From Kingdonia uniflora (taxonomy: Eukaryota > Streptophyta > Magnoliopsida > Ranunculales > Circaeasteraceae), in contig JACGCM010001747.1 of assembly GCA_014058105.1 (NCBI GenBank), forward strand, positions 2,852,001-2,916,000: a stretch of 64,000 nucleotides of DNA, read 5' to 3'. Both the position numbers and the translations under genes were made by a program. Numbering within the stretch: the first letter of the stretch is position 1; every line of letters starts with the position of its first letter. Positions 55,985 to 64,000 of the stretch are shown in pieces. The notes below the pieces were generated by a model that was not told where the DNA came from, searched no databases, and saw only the letters and a list, made by a program, of their open reading frames with translations.

Positions 55985-56570
55985 GTTGGGAAACCGAGGG
56001 GGCAAATCGCAATGCGGAAGCACAATACGATTAGCAAGAACTTAAGATCCAACTCTAACCACGGAGAATTCAAACAAAGGCAATCATTACATACACAATG
56101 TTTAATTTCGGTGGAAACCCTTTAAAGGATCAAAACTACTCCCGACAAGCACGACGCATATATTATCACTTAGGGTTACAAGAAGTTATAGAGATCACTC
56201 AACCTCACCTCTACCCTTACAGATAATCCCCTGCAAGAAACCCTAGATTTCTTCCTTTTTTCTCTCTAACTCTTTCTCCCTGTACAGAGGCCTTTACCTT
56301 ACACTCTATATTTATAGACTTTCCATTAGGTCATTTCCGAAGTACGCATCACGAGATAAACCATCGCTTTGGATTAAATCCCCTTCAAAACGAACTTAGA
56401 AACAAACAAACATAGTCTTTTTCGTTCGAACAACTTCATGACTCGTTCAAGCGACTTCAACGCAAACTTTGCCGTTCGAACTACTTCCCCACTCTTTCGA
56501 ACGACTTCCCCTATTTTGAGCCGTAACCTAACACTAATCTATTGAACTTTTCAGACCTTAAACATTAAAC
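55985..56570 (-). repeat. LTR-like fragment, reverse orientation
   Basis: It starts TGTTGGGAAACCGAGG, includes CGGTGGAAACCCTTTAAAGG (the reverse form of the GGGTTTCC-type block near LTR ends in many plant elements) and a Copia-like AT-rich body with CTATATTTATAGAC at about 56308. TTCGAAC-rich words follow at 56420-56510. No internal domain is visible and the far end is unclear. Confidence 0.35.
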
Positions 56571-56624
56571 ATTGAACGCCACCAGAAGTTCAAGTACAAA
56601 ACTCCATCCTCAAAATACTTTACC

Positions 56625-56776
56625 AGTAATTCTTTACTGGCTTACAAGAAGCTGGAGGTCTATCAATCGATTTCCATGTAAAGTCACGACCTATTGTCAT
56701 TATGTAAAACTGATGATTAAACTTCTAGCAATCCCCGGTAGTAATGACCAAACCTAGTGCCTTATAATCTTTAGTT
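56625..56776. repeat. Dispersed 150-bp repeat, copy 2
   Basis: The partner of 13536-13688, in the same orientation. Sequence continues beyond in this copy (GAAGGAACATATTCCAACTC), so the copy at 13.5 kb is the truncated one. Confidence 0.8.
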
Positions 56777-57064
56777 GAAGGAACATATTCCAACTCGTAC
56801 AGGTTATCATGTTTGAACCACTTGTACTTTATCTTCGCACAAATCCCCTAAAGGTGGAAGTGTCATATTTTGCGTCGTAATGGGATTGATAACGTGGTAA
56901 ACGATACTAGATTTTCCAACATACTCTTCTTTCACCAAAACTAAGCCCATGCAAGAAGATAAAATTTTTGACTACTTGAGATTAATCAATTTTGATTAAG
57001 TTAGGTTAAAATTAATAGGCCCGATAATCCTTGAATTAATGGTCTAACCCTAACCTAATTCAAG

Positions 57065-57979
57065 TTGATTCAATTATCTAGTGACAACAAACAATAATAA
57101 ATTAAGCACAATAACAAACAATTTTAACCCTGTGGGAAACTTTTCTCTAGAGAAAAACCCACAGGTTGATGCTGAATCGTCCGACAACTAAAAATTCACT
57201 AATAAAACGAAATTACAAGAATTCAATTACTTACAGACTCGATAAGCACATCCCATGGTTACCTATCTTTTAATCAAGTTCTTGCAATCGATTCTTCATT
57301 CTCGCAATACCTTGCTTCAATCTCCCGTCAAAGCATCCAAGCTTGAAACTCACAAGCTTCTCAAATCAAAATTAGGTTTTCTAATTCTTTGATAGATTCA
57401 ATTTGAGTTTTACTTCGCATTGAATCGCTCGTTGAATTTTTTCCCTCTCTCTAAAATCTCAAGCCCTGAAAAGTTGGTTTTGGAAGAGGTGAAGAACATA
57501 AAAAGAAATGATATCTTTTATAAGAAAACTAAAAGCCCGTACTCTGTTCGAACAGAGAAATAATCTATTCGATCAGACAGAGTTCTATTCAAGCATAACA
57601 AAGATTCTATTTGAATAAACAGTATTCTGCCTAGTCTATTCGAACAGAGAAAAAGTCTATTCGAACAGACATGTCTATTTGAACAGAATAAATAGTATAT
57701 TCGAATAAACAGGATTCTGCCTGGTCTATTCGAGCAGAACAAAAATCATGTTCGAACAGAAACCTATTTTCTTCAAAAAAGCATAATTTATTTTTGAACT
57801 TTTGTAAAATACTAACGGGCTTGAGTTTTTGAGCGAAGAGGTACAAAACCAACATACCTATTCAGTGTCTGTCAAGCTGTAGTCGCTCCACGTGCACTCT
57901 CTGACGACGAATGACCATGAGATAATACTGACACCTATTCCAGACATGAAATAAAACCAATACCAAATATGGATATTTC
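57065..57979 (-). repeat. 3' LTR of a Copia-like element (left end uncertain)
   Basis: On the minus strand a polypurine tract, ACCAAAGGGAGAGAT (57980-57995), is followed by TGAAATATCCATATTTGG, the usual PPT/LTR junction of Copia-type elements. Near the other end lies GTGGGTTTTTCTCTAGAG with a mirrored GAAAAGTTTCCCAC, the hairpin-like block found close to LTR ends. The left end is set only roughly (TG at about 57065 or 57082). The internal region would continue right, but only about 375 bp remain before element C. Confidence 0.5.
57540..57760. repeat. TCTATTCGAACAGA minisatellite inside the LTR
   Basis: About ten degenerate copies of TCTATTCGAACAGA(A/G) with spacers of 5-15 bases, some grouped with GTATTCTGCCTGGTCTATTC. 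The core TTCGAA is itself palindromic. Confidence 0.8.
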
Positions 57980-58354
57980 AATCTCTCCCTTTGGTTCATT
58001 TCATGATAAAACTATAAATATAAGAAATAAATAAAAAATTACAACTCGATGAACTGACTCAATCACTGAACAAATATACTCGAAGCTCCTTTTTCATCCT
58101 ATATCATTTACTCTGGAATCCCTACACACTAAACAAGATACTTCCCGTAACCGTTCAGAAATATATATTAGGAATCTAGGAAAAAATTCATAACTCACAT
58201 GGCTTTACCTGTCTGGATTATCTCTCCCCTTTTTTTGGCACAAATGAGTAAAAGGTATATAGTAGATAAAAGAAGAAGTAGACTAGTAAACAAATATTTA
58301 TAACAGTCACTGAATGAGTAAAACAAATAATAGATGAAAAATAGATATACCAGT

Positions 58355-59096
58355 TGTAATAGCCTAATTCTGGGATTCAGACTTAGCCTTTACACCAGAT
58401 GTGTTTAGAACGCTAAAGAACAGTAAGTAATAACTAATAAGATAATTTAGCGTGGAAAACCTTTGAATAGGTTAAAAACCATGACCTCTTTTAAGGATTT
58501 TGAGAATAGAGGATGATATTATTGAGATTGCTAGCTTATTACAATGTGTATTATGAGTATGTAGAATGTTTGAGTGAGGATTCCTTCGTCCTTCATTTAG
58601 AATTTTTTGGTCCTATTTATAGGTTTTGTAATGTGACCGCTTAATGTCCATTAAGATTCTTAATGATGGACATTACAAAATATATGTAAGATATTCTTTG
58701 AGCAGATTGTGTAACGTTTTGATCTTTGTTGCTGTATAATGCCTTTATTGGTGACTGTACATTTGCTTAACTCAAACTGTTAATATAGAGATCGAAAGTG
58801 ATGACTAGAACTTAGGGATACTGAATATGTCTTTAGTAGTGCTTCATGCATGTTGATGAGGTCGATGATGAAACATGAGTCTGAGATGTGAAATAAACTA
58901 TTACAAGGTGACTCTCAACTGAGAGTACGGGGAGGATCATGGGCGAGTGGTATTGGTTGAGAAACTCGTGCTGTGACTGTTTCTTGAAGTTGTTGTCTTG
59001 ATGTTTATTGTACTACGTGCTCTGTTGATGAGGTTGAAAGTTTGTATGTTGGTCAAAGATGATGCATGAGTCCGAGATGCAGAATAAGCCACTACA
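58355..59096 (-). repeat. 3' LTR of element C
   Basis: It contains the shared block ATTTAGCGTGGAAAACCTTT (58445) and a minus-strand TATA box (TATAAATA, 58614-58621). The inner end is ambiguous: CTATTACA at 58905 mirrors the outer TGTAATAG exactly, whereas CCACTACA at 59096 is followed by a better polypurine-like tract (minus strand GAGAGGTGGCAGT). The two places are copies of one another through a duplication of about 192 bp. Confidence 0.75.
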
Positions 59097-59326
59097 ACTG
59101 CCACCTCTCAGCCAGCAGTACGAGAAACATTGTGGGCAAGTGGTGTTGGTTGAAAAGTATCATTAATGCTGTACTTAATATCTGGGAATCATTTCCAATG
59201 TATATTCATGAATATCTATTTGTATCTTTTGGATTTCCTAGAACCAATGGTTCTAGTCAATGTTGTTGCATGGGAAATCCTTCTAACGTTGGGAATTTGA
59301 AGAGACGGCTTACATGTTGATCATAG

Positions 59327-59332
59327 TATAAA
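59327..59332 (+). promoter_or_regulatory. TATA box of antisense block alpha, element C
   Basis: TATAAA (in AGTATAAAGAAC) lies 105 bases upstream of the alpha ATG at 59432, comparable with A and B. Confidence 0.45.
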
Positions 59333-59431
59333 GAACACTCTGAGTTGTGTGTGATGAACCAATTCTTTGTCTCTAAACTATTTCTCCTATGTTATTGTTT
59401 TTGTACTTGAAATCTTCTAACTGTTGAGAGT

Positions 59432-59769
59432 ATGGTAACTACAAAGAACCAGTCTCGAGAGTCTAGGATTCGTAGAAAGATGGAAGAACTGCGCATCAGG
59501 TATTTTAGATACCAACCTTTGTATCTGCCGACACCAATTCCTGTGTTGCCTACCTATTACCCTATGTCGTATGAAGAGGTGATGGAGGCGGGGGATGATT
59601 ACTATCAGATGGTGTATTTCCACTATCTGTTTACATCTGAGGCAGAGCGCTGAAATGGGCTTCAGTTGCTGACGGAGGAGGCTGTTACAACTGAAGATGA
59701 AGTGAAATGCGTTCGTCCGAGGGAGTCTCGCCGGTATCCTCCTAGTGAGTGGGTCCTTTCTAAGAAATA
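59432..59769 (+). pseudogene. Antisense block alpha of element C
   Basis: MVTTKNQSRESRIRRKMEEL, RIRYFRYQPLYLPTPIPVLP, YEEVMEAGDDYYQMVYFHYL, FTSEAER, stop at 59651, then LQLLTEEAVTTEDEVKCVRP and ESRRYPPSEW. A possible donor CTA|GTGAGT lies at 59742. This is the most complete alpha copy. No known domain; mixed charge, no membrane segment. Confidence 0.6.
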
Positions 59770-60275
59770 AGACCTTCTGTGTTATCTCTAGCATGCGGGG
59801 AGGTGGGGGTTATGGTGGAAGAGGTGGCAATGATGGGGGGTGGGGGTCATTTTTTTCCATGGACCATAGATATTGACCATGAAGAAGATCTTTCATATGT
59901 AATTTATTGTTCTACTATATCCTGTGCCTTGCAGCATGGGATCAGAGTTTGGAAGTTGCTTTAATTTTTTATCTTCTTCCTCGTTGACTGCTGAGAGGCA
60001 TTTCGAACTGTTATTTGATATAATGTAGAAGTAATCTATATATTGTCTGAAATGAGAGTGTATATGTAAAGTAATCTATAATTTTTTTTTGAACTAATAA
60101 AATGTCATCGTCCTGTTATCTTGATGCTGTGCGTCATACTTCATAAATTCTATATGTAGGTTTGGGTTTTAAAGTATAGGTCCGCAAATGGTAGTAATAG
60201 GTGAAGTTTGAAAAATTAGAGGAGCTCAAAAATGTGATGATTGGAAGTAGATAAATTCTGTAAGATGGTTGGGTT

Positions 60276-60341
60276 GTTGAAAAAGGTATATGGCTTTGTT
60301 GCAATCTGTATATTCGAACAAAGCCATATACCTTTTTTAAC
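60276..60341. repeat. 25-bp hairpin in element C
   Basis: The left arm 60276-60300 and right arm 60317-60341 (GTTGAAAAAGGTATATGGCT... and AACAAAGCCATATACC...) pair over 25 bp with one mismatch around a 16-base loop. It lies between blocks alpha and beta. Confidence 0.9.
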
Positions 60342-60585
60342 CTGTGGAATGAATTGATATTGGTCTGCAGGGGATACCACTGGACTTGCTTGATTTTGTA
60401 TGTTGCCATCTTCATATCTGTGCATATAAAATTTGAGGAGATATTTCATAATATGGGAAGAATGACCTGTCACAATATTCTGGATTTTATGTTGATATTC
60501 TGTTGTCCCAAAAATTTTCTTAGAAAATATATCCTTCAGCAAAATATGTGGGGTGATCTGGATTTTCAAAGATCTTCCTGGTGAC

Positions 60586-60593
60586 TATATAAA
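60586..60593 (+). promoter_or_regulatory. TATA box of antisense block beta, element C
   Basis: TATATAAA (GACTATATAAAGTGG) lies 80 bases upstream of the beta ATG at 60666. Confidence 0.5.
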
Positions 60594-60665
60594 GTGGTGA
60601 TTCTTGGCTGCTATGTCTTGTATCTTCTGTAGGATTAATTTTCTATGGAGGTAGTACGAATAACC

Positions 60666-61070
60666 ATGGTGAAGATGGGCTCTCAACGTGTTCGTCAAGC
60701 AGCAAATGGTAGGTTTCATATCAAGGTTGCTGAACTTTGTGAGTAATATTTTTGTCGATTGCCTTATGATGCTGTGTTGCCGGAATGGCCATTGAATTTG
60801 ATTGGCTTAGATGATAAAGGCAGGCGTGCCGAGTATGATCACTTTTTCTAGTGCGATTTGTTTCATTGGTCTCTACTGGATGCCACGGTATAAGAAATGA
60901 TTGTTTGATAGCTCGCATGTGACAAACTTGTTGAAGAGGATGCAAGGGAAGCAAGAGGAGAGATAATTCCATGCGGGGAGGTAAACCATCCAGGCTGCTT
61001 CAAATGTAACTATAGAGCTCGGTAAGCTCGAAATGTAAGAGCTCATAATAAGTAATCTATTTTTAGTATT
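60666..61070 (+). pseudogene. Antisense block beta of element C
   Basis: MVKMGSQRVRQAANGRFHIK, VAELCE, a stop, then YFCRLPYDAVLPEWPLNLIG, LDDKGRRAEYDHFF and degraded sequence with more stops, including LACDKLVEEDAREARGEIIP. It matches B block beta in the SQ start motif, the RL-x-IK / RFHIK segment and the LP...GLD-R-EY region. Confidence 0.5.
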
Positions 61071-61327
61071 CTGTGTTGGTATTCCAATAAATGTAAGACA
61101 AGGAATAGTTGATACGTCGATCTGAAATGAATAAAAATAAAATATTCTATTTTACTGTTTGTATGCGGATATTGTGGATGATAACGGTATGATATTAACA
61201 ACTATATGGACATCTTTGAATTTTGAATATTAAACTATTTTAGGAATGTCGTATAATCTTGGTAGAGTATAAAAGTAAGGTGATTGGTTGTTTGTACTAC
61301 GTTGGGGAAGAGGGGCTGAATTTATTA

Positions 61328-64000
61328 ATGGCAGACAATAGAGACAGACGTAATGACAGTAGACGTTATCACAGAAGTCATGATAATACTATTAATTGAA
61401 AAAAATGTGTCTGTAGAGATAGTAGGGGTGACTAACACGTGTCTGAAGGAACCATCATTTCAAAAACTGTGGGAGAGTATAAAAACTCGTATTTCTCTCC
61501 CTTATAAATTATTAACAATTGAAAAGAGAAAAAAAAGTGGTACAAATCCTATCTCCAAAGAGAGGAAACGTTTGAGTTTTGAGTGTGATCTGAGAGGGAA
61601 AGGTTCATCGGGTGATATAAGACTTGTGGAAAAGCGATGGGAGCGGTCATTCTCGGTAAGATGGTCGGGTAAAGTAGAAGATTACTGTTCTTTTAGTACA
61701 GGTTGGTTATATATGTCTCTATTTGTTTAATTTGTTGTTACTACTAATCTGTATGATATTATATGTTTATCCTTTTAGATTGAGGGATACACAAGTTTGA
61801 TAATGTATATGAATAGATGAGAGAGTTCTGTAGTGTATAAACTTTGGTATATGAATAGACTGTAGAAAGAGAAAATACTTGTTTGGAGAAGAAGAGGGAA
61901 ACTTGAAATGATTGCTTTTTGTTTTGAGAAATTGTAAGGTAAATGTGTTGTCTGGGTAGAGATATGGGTGGGGCTGTTTTTACTGTATGTGGGGTTAAAT
62001 ATGTAAAGTAGAGATAATGATAAAATATTTTGTGTATCTGTAGGTCCAGTATGTATTCTAAACCTAGTATTCCCATGAGTAAATTTGTAGTATCTTCAAG
62101 TTCAGAGGAAACATCATCGTCGGGGAGGGATGGCGAGTGTAATGTTAGGGAAGAAACAATAAATAGTATAGAGGTGACTGTAGAAGTTGGGGAAACCAGT
62201 AAAATAGAGAAGGTGAAAGATAAAGAGGATACAAAAGAGAAAGATCAATTGTTTGTCATATACCCGGAGGGAGTAGATGTAGGAAAATAATTATTGAAAT
62301 TTAAAAAGAAATTGTAGGAAGAATGGGGAAGTTATCTGAGGGACCAGGGTTGCTGGTTTAAGGCCTATGTCCCAGGAAAAGAGGAGGAGGTGGTATACTA
62401 CCAAGTCCCTTGTTTGGAGAAGTAGAAAAATGATAGAGGTATTAGTGAGGATGCGAATATCTCGTATTACAATGGCTGCAGGCTATCAGGCCTGACTGAT
62501 GGGTTTCTATGTTACTTGAATCAGGTCGTGTATGGCCTTAAAATTCTGTTGACCTTCTTTCAAAAAGGGGTTATGAATATATTACAGTGTTGCCCTGCCC
62601 AGCTAAATGGGAATGTGTAAGAAATGATGAGAATATGTGAGGCACTGAATGACAAGTGGAGAAAGGAAGGGACTGCCAAGTAGTTAGAACCTGATGATGT
62701 GTTGAAATTTTATAAATGGAAATATATCAAAGGTTGAAGTAGTGGTTACCTGTATAGTGATTCATCTAGGCTAAATTTTTTTGATTTTGAATCTGTGGGT
62801 TAACCATGGAACGATCACCTTGTTTGGGTAGGGGGTAACTGTATGCAGGTTCTAGATGACCCAACGCTCGCTCTGAACCATAAATATTATAACCCGAGTA
62901 AGTAACATTATTTAATCTTTGACTAACCATTATTATATCTTCGAGCAGTTAAATAATGTTATGCTCCTTGTTTTAGCAGAACCCAATCCTTCATCGGTGC
63001 TTGATAATACTAGCCTCTTCGACTGTGTTGCTCAAGATCAGGATAAGTTAAAGCAGGTACTTGGTAAGCTAGGTATCCGTAGGGATAAGAGGGTAGATTC
63101 CGTAATACCCAAAGTTCAACGAGCTCACGATAGGCGAGCTATGGCTGAGGAGAAAGCTCGTCTGACTGTTGATGATGTTCTTAGTATTCTACTTCCTGCA
63201 CCTAAAAATGTGAAATGGACTACTCAGAGGTTGAGGAAGTTAGCTGCAGAGTACGCCTCCTACTAGGGTGGTGACCACAGAATAAAAGATTGTAAAAACT
63301 GTGGAGGAGAGACAGGAGGTGATTGAAGTTACTCCTGCAGAGGTTGAGAAGAGCTTGTTGAAGAAAAAATGGCATGAGGACGAGGGTAGCTCTCGTACTA
63401 ATCCTCATGCGGCAGCCAAGATAAGAGAGCTGGAGCATTAATACTGCCTGATAGCTGGGATCGATCTGAAGCAGCTTGATGACAAGTACCAAGAGCATAC
63501 TTTCACAGTATGTATTTGAAATCTTTAATTGTCTTGTATTCTGACTAAAAACTGTTGTTCTGAAGTTGTGTTTGTGATTTTTTATACTGGCAGCTTTTGA
63601 TGCTGTTGAAGGGGGCAATGAAGTGTCTTGATAAGAGGAGCCAGGAGTTTGGGGATCTGACTCTGAAGTTTGATTCCCAATTGGCTCGTATTAAGGAGCT
63701 CAAAGCTAGAGAAAAAGAAGAGATTTGAAGATGCAGAGAAGTATAGATTACTGGCTCTGCATGATGACGTTATGTCACAATCCTGTAAGGCATTAAAGGT
63801 GGAAAGAGATTACTTTTTCCAATCAATTTATAATTTTGAATTGACTGTTGCTGATGTTGAGTTAGGCCGAGCTGACAAATATGATGAAATAATCCTTCCT
63901 TCTGAGGTCGCGGATGAAGGGTGGCTGATGCGACTGTTCTGCCTGAAAAACTGTGGACCTTCTATTGGATCGTACGAAACCAATCCAATCTATTGAGAAA
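61328..64000 (+). pseudogene. Antisense gene gamma of element C (partial)
   Basis: A basic N-terminal part, badly broken (MADNRDRRNDSRRYHRSHDN at 61328; TATAAAA at 61268). PF04195-like exon 62044-62900: PIPMSKFVVSSSSEETSSSG, then after stops WFKAYVPGKEEEVVYYQVPC, DGFLCYLNQVVYGLKILLTF, GVMNILQCCPAQLNGNV, PDDVLKFYKWKYIKG and (after TAA at 62801) PWNDHLVWVGGN. Next exon about 62975-63509 (SLFDCVAQDQDKLKQVLGKL, VPKVQRAHDRRAMAEEK-like). After an intron ending CTGGCAG at 63593 the coiled-coil exon follows (LLMLLKGAMKCLDKRSQEFG, frameshift near 63715, then VERDYFFQSIYNFELTVADV), running off the window. Exon order and junctions agree with A and B. Confidence 0.65.

Larger units (their letters stand above)
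58355..64000 (-). mobile_element. Gypsy element C (Tat-like), partial, continues past the window
   Basis: It begins TGTAATAGCC at 58355 after CCAGT (presumed target duplication, right copy outside). The left end is its 3' LTR; antisense coding blocks alpha, beta and gamma then run on the + strand to the window end. Pol should lie further right on the minus strand. It inserted into the 3' part of a Copia-like element. Coding blocks have more stops than those of B. Confidence 0.85.

Noticed and set aside
59417..59794. 125-codon minus-strand ORF
   Set aside because: Shadow of antisense block alpha of element C.

Overview
The window is nuclear DNA of a flowering plant, most likely a eudicot. It is AT-rich and dominated by transposable elements: plant LTR retrotransposons, CACTA, MULE, TRIM and PIF-like MITE sequences. 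Plant genes have GT/AG introns, TATA boxes and AATAAA signals. I cannot name the species.

Layout. 1-3978: an intact intronless ORF for a PSK-SIMULATOR-like protein (DUF3475 + DUF668) behind a CT-rich leader exon and a probable 2.1-kb leader intron. 4.1-7.6 kb: small tandem duplications and repeat debris. 7.6-13.5 kb: a Mutator-like block with a transposase C-terminus (SWIM finger and zinc knuckle), a GRF zinc finger, a tandemly duplicated coiled-coil fragment and an Ulp1-protease-associated domain fragment, flanked by many CATTTGT words on the left and ACAAATG words on the right. 13.5-16.4 kb: a broken duplicate of the DUF668 gene, split by a TRIM retrotransposon (TSD GTGAA) and then amplified.

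17432-49334 is one 31.9-kb nest. Gypsy element A (+ strand, TSD GGTAC) carries a 3.76-kb non-autonomous CACTA element between protease and reverse transcriptase, and a second Gypsy element B (- strand, 25462-39746, TSD GTTAG/GTCAG) inside its RNase H domain. A third related element, C (- strand), starts at 58355 and leaves the window. All three look like the Tat lineage of Ty3/Gypsy: a second RNase H domain between the first RNase H and integrase, a leader matching TTTGGCGCCGTCTGTGGG, a GGGGGCGAT polypurine tract in A and B, and a long region between pol and the 3' LTR.

The most interesting content is in that long region. A, B and C each carry, antisense to gag-pol, a corresponding series of coding blocks: alpha (starting MV-T, with an L-x-R/K-YF motif), beta (starting MVRTRSQ or similar), and gamma (a domain like Pfam PF04195, 'putative gypsy type transposon', followed by a long coiled coil split by introns at matching places). 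TATA boxes lie shortly upstream of alpha and beta in all three. In A and B this antisense unit converges on pol, with tandem repeats (156-bp units in B, about 50-bp in A) between the 3' ends. Extra antisense ORFs in Tat elements are known as a phenomenon; conserved introns, apparent internal promoters and one shared stop position deserve follow-up. All three copies are decayed.

49.3-58.3 kb holds a PIF-type MITE (TSD TAA), a remnant with a 35-base poly-G run, a Tat-type solo LTR (TSD GGTTT), a glycine-rich secreted-protein gene with frameshifts, and reverse-oriented Copia-type LTR sequence into which element C inserted.
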